A stretch of DNA of 64,000 nucleotides from Stratiolaelaps scimitus (Eukaryota > Arthropoda > Arachnida > Mesostigmata > Laelapidae), in NCBI GenBank assembly GCA_019614645.1, contig JABWDB010000004.1, positions 5,456,001-5,520,000 on the forward strand. The letters run 5' to 3'. Both the position numbers and the translations under genes were made by a program. The first letter of the stretch is position 1. Each line of letters opens with the position of its first letter. The notes under the pieces were generated by a model that worked only from the letters and a program-made list of their open reading frames with translations, was not told the DNA's origin and ran no database searches. Positions 54,701 to 64,000 of this stretch are shown piece after piece.

Positions 54701-57150
54701 TATATACGAGTATGTATGACCTTAGCGTCCCATCACTTGCCCGTCGTCGCAGGGGTCGTTGTTGTCATCATTCATTCAATCGACTGATGGCCCATTTGAG
54801 ACGGGACCCCGCATCCAGAACTCAGATAGAGATCGGGGCTTGACGTCGCCCGGCCGATGCGTTCATCCCCCTAGCCTGATTTTCCGTGTCGTAGGTCCTC
54901 TCTGTGTGTTTTTGTCCTTCTCCTTTTTCTGTCATGTGCCCAGGTATCCATATACACTGTGCACTGGCGTAGCTGCACGCCGTCCCTACTCCCGGCAACC
55001 ATGGATCACTGGAGGAATGCTAGGCGCTACTAGTAACATTATACAGATTAGGCCTCTCGTAGACCACCAGCGAGCTTGGTGCGTTCCTTCGAGGCGTCCT
55101 ATCAAAGGTTATTCAGTTTCGTCCATTGATATTTCCTCGATCATTTCGGCGCCGCTCTCGGCATCACTGGTCATAGTGTCACAAGATTTTGACTTGGCCT
55201 CTCTTCCCGTTATCCGTGAATCCCTTCTAGTTCCGGACGGCGAGGGATAAGTAGAAAGGCAACGAGGCTTGAAACGATTGAAAGGCTAGGACGTCTAAGG
55301 GGCGCACATGTAGAGACAAGTATAGTCATAGTGTGTCACTGCCCGGCCACGATGGTTCTCAGTCACCACAGAAACTGCTTCGAGTGCCGGCATCGCCTGG
55401 ATGTCTAATGAAACCATTTGGGCAAGGTTTGCGTTAACGGCACTACGATGTATAACCGTGGGTTCGATCTCTAAAAATCGTGGTTTGCTGAGATCTGGTC
55501 GTCACATGCGTCTGTTGGAGAATGCTAGCATGACCGACACATGACCGGATAAGGCCAAAAATAGAACAACGACGATGAATAATCTTTGCGGCTGGCCAAC
55601 ACTACAATTCTTCTCGCATGAGTCCTCCCCCTTCGGACTGCTCCTTTAAGCACTGTAGTACCGAGGCCTGCCGCAAAAGTCATTTGCGATCATTTTCTTC
55701 ATCATCTTACTGTAGGAAGCACCCTTCAGAAGGCAGACAGCTGAGTATCAGCCATAGAAAACGTTTTTTGGGTCCTGCTACGAGCCCACGTGAAGTCATA
55801 GCTACTCGTCTGTTACAGGTAACAACCGTTCGCTTGCTCACGGCGCTCTCAGTATGGCCATACGCTCGCAAACTGTAACTCTTTGTTCGCGTTGTGGTAT
55901 GAGGTAGTGCGAGAGAAGAGGGAAGTGTGGAGGCATAGGATCATTCCTAGGGCCTTCGTGAGGGCCACAGGGGTCGAGCCATAGTGAGGGGCGGTGTCGG
56001 TGTGGCCGGTGGTGGTGGTTGTGCTGCTGCTGGCATAAGGGGGTATGCGTGTTAACGTTAGCAAAGCATGGCCGAATAGGGGAAACGCTACGGCCGAGAG
56101 GCGAGGGGGTATGCTTGTTAATATTTGAACGCTGGTTTTGCGCATCCAACCAAGCGAGAAGGGAGGCACAAATACCCACGCACAAGGCACAGCTACTATG
56201 AGGCAGACGGACTGGCACTATAGAGACTATAGCAGGTGCTTGCACCGAGGCAGGCTCCTGTTGGCCACTGCCACCACAGCCGGCAGCCGTTGCTGCCTCT
56301 GGCAGTGCCAGCGAGCTATGACGATGGCGGTGAGCGAGGCGGACGAGGTAGCTCCTCCCGCGACAAGCGAGAGGAGTGCTTTAGCTTTTCGTCTGTCCCT
56401 AGATTGCCCCTATGGTTACCTCCACAGTTACCGTCGTTGTGGAACTGCCTGCTGTGACCCGTATATGCTGGCTAGCGGTGTAGCAGTGGTCCGTCGTGGC
56501 GGCAGTGCCAATAGCCCGGGCTGTGCTGCCTGTCTGTTGAACGACGCGCCACTGTACACTCGCGCAGCAGCTGCACCACTAGGCTCTGCATGTGTTGCTA
56601 CTGGTATCCTCGCACAGTCTGGCTACCAGTATGGCTCATCTCGTGCTTTTCGAGCCGGGAGCACTTTCCGGCGGTCAGGGGGGTGAGCAACTGCAGCAGC
56701 AGGACGCAGGCAACGGGGGCATTGGGCGAGTGGCCGACAGTGGGGGTCTGTTTCGGCCGACGAGCCGCCTGATTAACACGTCGACCCCAGTCAGCGGCGA
56801 CCGCCACCACCACCAGCGAGTGATGGCTGAGGCTGCTGCTGCTGCTGCCGCCAGTCCCACCGCTGCTGCTACTGCACGAGTCGTGCGAGATGTTGAAGTG
56901 CTCGCGTCCGCCATCGCGCCACTCCCGCGCTGCGAAGGGCAGAGAGCTCGTGAAACATTCAGTAGCAACGACGGTAGCAGGAACAGCACCCGCTGCCGTC
57001 GCCGCCGCCGCCGCAACCGCAGCTGCCATCCAGAAACGCTTGCACTGCCGTAGGTGGTGTGGCAAAGGTAGAACGAGGCAGCAGTGGGAAAGCCGGAACG
57101 AAGAGACGACCGAGCATCGACTGTTCGGGCTGCCGGCGGGGACTTACTCA

Positions 57151-57162
57151 CCCCCCCCCCCC
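57151..57162. repeat. C12 homopolymer
   Basis: Twelve consecutive C residues at the edge of the GC-rich block. About 65 nt downstream is an AAT repeat (57,226-57,250). Confidence 0.8.
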
Positions 57163-57299
57163 GCGACTACCAACCCAAGCGACGGACCCAACGCGATATT
57201 ACTCTCATCATACATAAGTTCGCAATCATAATAATAATAATAATAATAATTAATACTGCCATAATCATAATCAGACGATAGTAATCAGCCTAACCATCA

Positions 57300-57950
57300 G
57301 CGTTACGTTGTTATATCGCGTGGTGGAGCCGGTGCCAGCGGCGAGACTAGAGTAGCGGTGCTGGGTGAAAAATGCTTGACGCGCAGAGACACCGACAGCG
57401 ATGAACGAGAAACAGCAAAAGGCCTCGTATACACAAACACGCCTCGTATAGAGTGTACACCAGAGTGCTTGTTGTTCTCATGCACAGTTGTCGGTCGGTT
57501 ATGTGCGGCACGGAGAATCCATGTGGACGGCTACGGTTTGGATAATGTATGGTACAATCAAACAACGAGAATCTATTATAGTAAACATGCAATACAAAGC
57601 TTATAGCACTATCACTGCACGAGGTTGGTAAGTAAGTTAGTAATTAAGTAATACAATAGCTCAGTATTCTAAAACAAGACTAATTAATGTTAGGTTGTTC
57701 GGAGCTATTTTGTACACTGAAAAACATGGATAACCAAATAACTACAGCTATGATTTACTTCTAGTATTTTGTCAAAGGTACTGTCTTGTATTATTTACGA
57801 AGTAGCGTTAGCGCTTTGACAACTTCTAGAAGGTCATTATACTCCCTATATAGCTGTTTATTATAACTAATTTCGCTAGCTATAGGTTCCTGTTACAAAT
57901 CGATGTTCGTACAATGTATACCGTCAATTGCACCCTTGAATGTATGGGCA
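57300..57950. other. Unassigned DNA
   Basis: Transition from GC-rich to AT-rich sequence. Overlapping frames of about 80 codons exist on both strands at 57,347-57,606. No family or splice support. Confidence 0.3.
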
Positions 57951-57959
57951 GAATCATAA

Positions 57960-58105
57960 TCACAAGGGCTTAAGTCTGGAGACGATGCAGGTTGAATCCA
58001 CTGCAGATTCGAATACCGCAACGTGACATCTATACGTAGACAACTGAAGCGTTGTGAAAGGAAAGAGCAAACAATCCGGTTCCGTTAATAAATCAATAGA
58101 TGAAT
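57960..58105 (+). mobile_element. SINE family A copy, degraded
   Basis: Head: GCAGATTCGAATACCGCAACG-TGAC corresponds to the B-box/acceptor end of the 10.8-kb copy. Body and tail: ACTGAAGCGTTGTGAAAGG, CGGTTCCGTTAATAAATCAA-TAG correspond to ACTTAAGCATTGTAAAG and CCTTTAATAAACCAATAAG. Substitutions are numerous, many of them CpG-type changes. Confidence 0.6.
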
Positions 58106-58109
58106 ATTG

Positions 58110-59144
58110 CCGGCCTCCATCTAGCCAGCTATTGCAGCCGGGCGATGAGGTGTTTTGTTCGTTGTCATCGATTCCCATTGTCATTTATCCACCAGTCATT
58201 ATTTGAGTACCCGAGATACCGGCTCGTTGCAGTGATGTTTTCGTTTTTGCTCAGTAGCTCAGAATAACAAATGCTGCCAATGTCTACGGCAAGTATAGTT
58301 GTCACTTTGGGACCATATCTATTCTGCACTGCCGCTGGGGATGGCCCTCCGGCCCGTTGAAAGCCATTTTCGTATCGGTTTTCTCAGGCAGCCGGTAGAA
58401 ATCCACCCAAGACCTGTCGATCGCAACAGTATGCGTTGACCAAAAATGTTATACCTCTAATTTGCTCAAAGGCTGGGGTTATTGTCGCAACACGTTCGCT
58501 CGAGAGGTGAAAGAAGAAATGAAATCACCTCCTCTGTAGTCTCCAACAGTCCGGTGATCCTCCCATTACATTAACAGTAGTAAACGTTTTGCAGGGTGAG
58601 AATCCCCCATCTTGGCTATTCACTATTCAGGCTTGTTCCTTCAAAAAAAAAGGAATTTGATCACGGAGTCACTTTCAGCATTAAACAATGTTTCACCTTC
58701 TAGAGGGATGTGTATTCTAAGACGCAGAACCACCGCTGGGCTACATGTAAGCACAGGACTCAATTATGAACAGCTGAAATTTCGCTTGGCTCAAAGGTTA
58801 TCGAAGATTTTTCGATATTCAAAATATCCCCGAACGATCCAGTACTGTAAAGATACCTATGTCTACATGTTCCTATTATCGGATATGCATCCCGGTTGCC
58901 AGACGGTGACATGCCCGGCCATTTCTACAGACCGGAACTACTATCACATACATTGATTAACTGCTTTACATTGAGACGTCTACTGAACCGCTTCGACGAA
59001 GAGGCGTTTCAATCAGCCGCAATGCCTCGCAAACAAGCACATTGTCTATTTTCAATATGTATGTATCAAAAGCCTTAAGCATATTAAAATGCTCTCTATA
59101 ATGCATACATATAACGTATTACCATACTGGTCAACCTTTCAATG

Positions 59145-59180
<36 letters not shown>

Positions 59181-59270
59181 CGACAGTATTGAAGGCCACC
59201 TTCCGATTATAATATACCATTTAGATGGTGACGTGTTAAACAGGCGTTTCACACAAACATAAAAGACAAA
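58110..59270. other. AT-rich DNA with unassigned ORF
   Basis: A 114-codon frame at 58,612-58,956 (TTG start; includes YEQLKFRLAQRLSKIFRYSK) is long for the composition but unassigned. A (TA)n tract is at 59,146-59,176. Confidence 0.3.
59146..59176. repeat. (TA)n microsatellite
   Basis: Uninterrupted TA run about 100 nt before the foldback repeat unit begins. Confidence 0.85.
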
Positions 59271-59279
59271 ACATTGAGA

Positions 59280-59502
59280 CGATAGGGGGCGCCAAACTTT
59301 GCTTAAAACCCTACCAGATTTTCTTCAAAGTTCGACGCCCTCAAAAAGAACTTTTTGTGGAATATTTCTCGTTCTTAGTTGCTTTCAAGTACAGACTGCT
59401 ATCTATATAAAGTGGCAAAAAACGAGCACATGAATTGAAGAAAACGTTACCCTCGAAATCGTCAAACTTCGTCGAGTCTCCTATAGGTTGCGTAACACTT
59501 CG

Positions 59503-59549
<47 letters not shown>

Positions 59550-59640
59550 TATATGTTCGAAGTGTTACGCAACCTATAGGAGACTCGACGAAGTTTGACG
59601 ATTTCGAGGGTAACGTTTTCTTCAATTCTAGTGTTTTCTT
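59280..59640. mobile_element. Foldback repeat with perfect 76-bp palindromic arms around (TA)n
   Basis: The left arm 59,432-59,507 (begins GAATTGAAGAAAACGTTACC, ends CGTAACACTTCGAACAT) and the right arm 59,553-59,628 are exact reverse complements over 76 bp. The 45-nt centre is TA repeat that is itself nearly palindromic. The 5' flank from 59,280 (AGGGGGCGCCAAACTTTGCT) is also found at about 29,070, so the repeated unit is longer than the palindrome. Diverged single arms occur at 27,180, 28,870 and 29,250. No transposase or obvious target-site duplication was seen. A non-autonomous foldback element is the favoured reading. Confidence 0.8.
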
Positions 59641-59651
59641 CTTTCTTAATT

Positions 59652-59653
<2 letters not shown>

Positions 59654-59692
<39 letters not shown>
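59654..59692. repeat. (TA)n microsatellite
   Basis: TA run of about 38 nt just downstream of the right palindrome arm. Confidence 0.85.
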
Positions 59693-59693
<1 letters not shown>

Positions 59694-59699
59694 GTATTT

Positions 59700-60490
59700 A
59701 TAACTGCGTATCTTGCGAAGCAGCGTAACTACCCTACGGTTCGCGTCACTGTGGCGCGTCATGTTCCCAAGTCTGTATGTTCGTATGACACTTCATCTAT
59801 ATGTACATAACATGCAAGGCTAGCGGGAGCATAAGTATGTACTTGCTTGCTCTGCTTAGCCAGCCAGCCAGGGTAGCCAGACGATGTGGCATATTTACAC
59901 GCGATAGCAACACGACCCCTTACTATTCGGCTGGTTCGCGTTTCTCCTGCTGGAAATGTGTCAAGCTCAAGACTGGTCAGTGGTGGTCAGCTCGAGCTGG
60001 GCTCTTGGTTCGGCATATATACATGAGTTTGTTCTTACAGGTAATTTATTGCACTAGATTTTGCCTCGTTAACAACAACAACATCTCGCTGCAGTTTCCT
60101 CCTCAGTCTCTCGAAACTGGCTGCAGTCGGATGAAGATACTTGTACCTACAGTTATGACTAACTAAGCGTGGAATTATTAGTTTGTGTTATGCGTGAACG
60201 GATCTCGTTTTACCTTAGGCAGAATTTTGCCGAAGTATTCACAATCGGGTGTGTGTATGAGAGGCCGCAAGAGGTGGCTACTTTGCTTGTTACGAGCGCA
60301 CAAATTTCCTAGTGTATTCTATTGAGCTGCAATGCACTAGCGGCAGGGGTCACGATGATGGTCAGAGTGTTAACCGACATTTGCATACGGGCGAAGAAGT
60401 CGAAACGAGAACTGCTGTCCTCTTGACAAAATAAGATATTGCCATATAAACCCTTTTTTGTAGGTTAGCCGGCCTTGGGTTCTAGATTTA
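59700..60490. other. Unassigned DNA
   Basis: A 121-codon frame at 59,801-60,166 contains an acceptor/donor-like TTCTTACAG|GTAATT at about 60,040, so it may be cut by an intron. No family is recognised. Confidence 0.25.
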
Positions 60491-60499
60491 CTTCATAGT

Positions 60500-60595
60500 T
60501 TGCATTGTAAGACGGACCCCTTTAAATGGAAATGTGCAACGGTGGAGATCGAACTCGAGCATATCTTCGAAAACATATCACCTCGCTGACTTTCA
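60500..60595 (-). mobile_element. SINE family B fragment (minus strand)
   Basis: Minus strand: GAGTTCGATCTCCACCGTTG, CACATTTCCATTTAAAGGGG, TCCGTCTTACAATGCAAAC matches the B-box and linker of the 26.6-kb copy (GATTCCCACCGTTGCACG, TTTAAAGGGGTTGTCCGTCT). The end module is missing, so it is broken within the body. Confidence 0.65.
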
Positions 60596-60599
60596 AATT

Positions 60600-62390
60600 C
60601 GCACCTGAGGAGCTCCGCACGTTTCGCCGCCCATAGTTGATGCACAGGGACCTATGTAGCCTTTGTGACGTTGTCCGACTCATCTTCTTGATTCCCTTCG
60701 TATGGGATCCTGACGGTCTGTGAGAATCCCGCAGTTTCGTTTAGGTGTTCATGCTTTCCTACTGGCGGATACTTGTTAGCCATTAAAAGCTAGCTGATTT
60801 GAACGGAATTCGTTTAATTGAATCTTCACGAAACAGATCAATTTTGGCTAAACGTCTAAAATTCCATGCTGAGTCAGTTTCTTTCAATCTGTGATTTTGA
60901 CCGCCGATTAAATCAGCTTCAAACGTATCCAAATTTGCCTTAAAAGTACTATCCATACAGTATACATACCCACATAATAACCACTGATGGGTTCGTCGAG
61001 TCACCTTTAGTCAATATAGAATAGTAACGTCCTTCTCGCTCAAGGTAGAACAATATAAACGACTAAGGTGAACAGCAACGTCGGGTACATACGGAACCTG
61101 TACGAGGGGAAGGACTCTTGTTAATCACCAGCAATGCATTTTTATTCTTCATTCATGATGTCTCTTCAGGAACAATAGTGAAAATGATTTATTCAAACAT
61201 ACAGATGTCTCTTTATTTCACCCCACCGTTTAGCTGGTCCCATGGAAATCGAACGTTAATATAACATTGTAAATACGTAATTAATAAATATTTCGATATC
61301 GACCAGCCTTCGCCGCAGCTGTCGAGTCTGCGCATGAATGCTAGTTTGCTCAAAATTACAATTGACTGCGGGCACGCGCGAGTGTCCATAGTGAAAGTTG
61401 AGTTTTTTCCTCGTTCATACTGCGATTCAATCGCGTTATGATCGTTTCCCGCAAGTGATAAGCACCTTCTCGTCTTCATCCTCAGCTTGTCCGACTCCCA
61501 CGCGCTCCCGGTCTCGCCATGCGAAACCTGCCAGCTAGCGATCCATTGCTCAGTATCGGTAGTCGGCGGTTCGTTTGCCAACTCCGACTCGGTTCGTCAG
61601 TGTCTGAAACCCCTTACGCCCCCTGGGCTCCCCCGCGACCATCTCTCAATCGTGCGCTGATCAATAAATTGCCGCCGTAAGGCAGCCGACCCTGTACTAT
61701 GATAGTGGTGCGCTGGCCACTAGGCAGTCAGCCAGCAGGTCCTTCAGCTCGCTCGCCGCTTCGCTCCGGAACGGCCAAGCCGACCGTAGCTGGCCCGGCA
61801 CGAGCATTCAATAATTTTCCATACGCGTAATTGTTATAGTTACGAAAACTGCAACACGAGAGGAAGAGAAATCGGACGACGAGAGCAAGATAGAGAGATG
61901 GCGGTGCAGGCCTCCTCCAGCGGACCGCTGGCTTCGGGCCCCGGGGGGGGGTGGGGGGGTGGGTGATTGATCGTGTAAATCTTCCGGCAGACCCTTAGGC
62001 CGTCCGTCTGTCCATCTCTCCTAACGAATATTTAAAACGAACGCGAAGCGGACCACCATCGGAGTAAGGTGCGGGCGAGGGCATTCCGTTAATAAGGGAT
62101 TTCGAGAGCGCGTTATTACGGTGGGTGAGAGACTTCGGGAGTGAGAAATGTTACGGCGGTGGCCATGGTGGCTCACTCGATATGGCTGAATGGTATTACG
62201 GTTTGTGTGGTTAAACGCCACAGCAGAATCAAAGAGAGAAACATAGATAATGACCGAAGGAATAACTGGAGCGAGCTGATCTGGACCGCCCTGAAACTCG
62301 GCATCATGGCCGAGGCTAGCTTTCTTGTCTAAGGTGTTTATTGTAGATGCTTTTATAGATATTCAGTCAACGGCTAAGGAAGTTGTGGTT
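60600..62390. other. Unassigned DNA, CpG-rich 61,480-62,130
   Basis: AT-rich to 61,200, then increasingly CpG-rich. A 122-codon minus-strand frame (61,213-61,581, TTG start) lies at the island edge with a donor-like CTGGCAG|GTTTCG after codon 18. It could be a first exon with 5'UTR upstream, but support is weak. Confidence 0.3.
61943..61963 (+). other. G-run/G-quadruplex-type motif
   Basis: G9-T-G7-T-G3 in the CpG-rich island. It is able to supply four G3 tracts and so form a quadruplex in principle. Confidence 0.6.
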
Positions 62391-62398
62391 GCCCGCAG

Positions 62399-62428
62399 AT
62401 AACGTCTCGGTCGGCGTTGCCGACAACA
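62399..62428 (+). CDS. Candidate 30-nt microexon
   Basis: GTTGCCCGCAG| then 30 nt and ACA|GTAAGT, a consensus donor. In the phase-1 frame it reads NVSVGVADN. The phase-0 frame (ITSRSALPTT) is also open. The length is a multiple of three. The acceptor pyrimidine tract is weak. It lies 248 nt before the next plus-strand candidate. Confidence 0.28.
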
Positions 62429-62494
62429 GTAAGTATTCATTATCAATGAAAAAGCGTAACTGGCGGTTCGGCCTACGCAAGTTCGTCATCTCCT

Positions 62495-62617
62495 CACTTA
62501 CCTACACCAAACCAGCTGTAAGCCTCCCCTCAAAGCCTCCACCTTCTGACGGCAGCACGAGCCGTATGCTTCCCGCCTGCGGCACTACTCTGTGTAGAAC
62601 AAACGGTTCTGTGAAAA
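62495..62617 (-). CDS. Candidate exon on the minus strand
   Basis: Minus strand: acceptor GTTGACGTTTTCACAG, AA, PFVLHRVVPQAGSIRLVLPS, EGGGFEGRLTAGLV, then TAG that directly abuts GTAAGTGAG, a consensus donor. The only open frame stops exactly at the donor, so either this is a terminal coding exon or the match to splice sites is chance. It overlaps an intron of the plus-strand candidates. Confidence 0.25.
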
Positions 62618-62676
62618 CGTCAACATGAAATTGACTCCTAATTAAATAATATGATGCTGTGTTGTCTCATATCTAG

Positions 62677-62740
62677 CACTACAACGAACCAGCAATGGAT
62701 GGACGGAGCGCACATCTATTGTAAGAATGGACCTCTGCCG
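62677..62740 (+). CDS. Candidate internal exon, 64 nt
   Basis: Acceptor GTGTTGTCTCATATCTAG and donor CCG|GTAAGT are both close to consensus. Frame with phase-2 entry: TTTNQQWMDGAHIYCKNGPL-P. Frame with phase-1 entry, fitting the microexon at 62,399: LQRTSNGWTERTSIVRMDLC. Both are open. The first has the more protein-like mix. No family is recognised. Confidence 0.38.
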
Positions 62741-62749
62741 GTAAGTATT

Positions 62750-64000
62750 ATTATAATAGAATAGATCAGAACTAAGCATGGGCGATTTGTCCACGTGGAG
62801 ACAGAATCGGAGAGTTAGCCTCTGCTCAAGATGTAAATGTTAGGTGATGATGTGTACCCCGCCGTTGCCAACGGTAGTTATGTTAATGTACATAAATCTA
62901 TTTCGTTGTATATTTCCTGCTCAATAGATACACTGTCTTAAATGATTTCATTATAAAACATGTATGAGGAGAGATAGAACATTTTGCTTAAACGCTCCTA
63001 CTGTCACCGGGTCGAACATTCGATTCGTCTTCATTAATGACTCAGAGCAGCCTATATTTATATATATTATATATTTAATATATTTGGGAAATCAGAAGGA
63101 GCATCGAATAGACCTGAATATAATGCGAGTTGAGGAAAGGGGCAGCTGCTCCGAAAGTTGTTTTAGGAAAAGGTATATGATTAATATATTCAAACTTGGT
63201 TTCCGCCGCACCACAATCAGCATTGCCCGGGGGCTGCTGTGATACACAAGTCGATCACTATTTTCGTTTTTATTAGTATTAGTATTATTACGATTATAAG
63301 TGTCTCAGGTGGTACATTTGGGAGGCGGGTAAATGACGATAAGGTCAACAGCCACCCCCCCCCCCCCGTCCTGGATCGTTGGGCTTAGGATAAAAATGTG
63401 AGTTCTCTGTCGAATGACAAACCAGCGGTGGTTTCTAACTCGATTCAAGTCACGCAGGTTTTTGTGTGTGCGTGTGTGTGTGCGTGTATTGTATGATTCG
63501 ACGTTGCATAGCTTCCTACTTCGGCGAGAACGTACGGGTCCCTTAACTCTCTTATTAATGTCGTATTCTCCATTCTAATAATTTTGTCGTTCACAACGCT
63601 TCATTCATTGGCAGCCGAACACTGGAACACCGTGACTATCGTATGCTCTTGGGAGTTCGCTTGCGAAACGAGCAGCATGATGTAATTCCGTTAAATCATT
63701 CTGATATCGCTTTTATGGTCATCTCGTCTTCACCTTTCACTGACGGGAATGGCGAGGCGCCCAGGTCAGCGTATTCACTGTTGCGTAGAAGAACGCTGGT
63801 TTAAAATGGCGGCTAGCAGGGTAGTGAGATGTACGTTCGTGGGGTGCGATCGTTAATTAGTAAATAGTTAGCCTAGGCGGCTAGCAATGTAGTTAGCAAG
63901 CCTCGAAGAAGGCCACACGTATAATAATAATAATAATCGTTGTTCGTCCTGACGGCAGTGTAGCTTGGCAATAAATACGAGTCTGTCCCATATCATGAAC
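62750..64000. other. AT-rich DNA with simple repeats
   Basis: A 92-codon frame at 62,964-63,242, C13 at 63,355-63,367, (GT)n at 63,463-63,488 and (AAT)n at 63,919-63,937. A 20-nt acceptor/donor unit near 63,309 (GTGTCTCAG...GGCGG|GTAAAT) is too short to judge. No supported gene. Confidence 0.35.
63355..63367. repeat. C13 homopolymer
   Basis: Thirteen consecutive C residues, the longest mononucleotide run seen. Confidence 0.8.

Larger units (their letters stand above)
51250..57130. promoter_or_regulatory. Long GC/CpG-rich block
   Basis: The largest GC-rich stretch of the window, with CAG/CTG, GCC/GGC and CT runs (51,545-51,565, 52,305-52,325, 53,458-53,475, 56,818-56,852, 56,995-57,020). Dozens of frames are open on both strands and most are Ala/Ser/Arg/Gly homopolymer-rich. 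It may contain 5' exons and promoter islands; the two exon candidates inside it are listed separately. The ATG frame near 56,631 (MAHLVLFEPGALSGGQGGEQ...) is the most gene-like of the rest but ends in simple-repeat sequence. Confidence 0.3.

Noticed and set aside
56138..57151. ORFs of 150-180 codons with polyAla/polyGln
   Set aside because: Several frames on both strands are open together because of trinucleotide repeats; no domain or splice evidence separates them.
59341..59728. Two proteins with identical N-termini on opposite strands
   Set aside because: They are the two readings of the perfect palindrome, not duplicated genes.

Overview
This window is nuclear DNA from an animal, not from a prokaryote. 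It has no operons or closely packed genes, and no intact gene that I can name. It is a gene-poor mix of AT-rich intron-like or intergenic DNA, GC/CpG-rich blocks, many (TA)n microsatellites, and decayed retroelements: two kinds of LINE remnant, two tRNA-derived SINE families, a 28S rRNA pseudogene and foldback repeats. The protein signature of one LINE family (a CCHC knuckle followed by RPDG...WD.T..DT) is, from general knowledge, common in ticks and other chelicerates and also in molluscs and cnidarians. An acarine or other arthropod is my best guess, and it is an inference.

Layout. 0-5 kb: AT-rich DNA with a minus-strand SINE (1.8 kb) and two possible minus-strand coding exons (3.45 and 4.2 kb). 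5-8 kb: small exon-like islands and the 3' end of a restriction-like-endonuclease LINE (6.8-7.3 kb). 8.3-10.4 kb: a CpG-rich block. 10.8 kb: a SINE with a foldable tRNA-like head. 12-18 kb: candidate plus-strand exons (12.3, 15.1, 17.2 kb). 20.4-25.1 kb: the most gene-like stretch, with two phase-consistent exon pairs on the minus strand, one of which overlaps an equally phase-consistent pair on the plus strand, followed by a 39-bp minisatellite. 26.5-29.7 kb: SINE and foldback repeat copies and a hairpin. 32.85-33.45 kb: 28S rRNA pseudogene. 34.4-37 kb: several exon-like ORFs on both strands. 37-40 kb: GC-rich blocks. 41.4 kb: a small ORF with a signal-peptide-like start. 45 kb and 48.5-49.8 kb: decayed LINEs. 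51.2-57.1 kb: a long GC/CpG-rich block with exon-like frames, probably promoter or 5'-exon territory. 57-64 kb: another SINE, a perfect 76-bp-arm palindrome around a (TA)n core, and more exon-like islands.

Protein-coding calls are exon candidates. They rest on reading frame, codon third-position GC, splice-site consensus and phase agreement. I could assign no product to any of them, so their confidences are low to moderate. The repeat and rRNA calls are the best supported. No tRNA gene, CRISPR array or complete transposon was seen.
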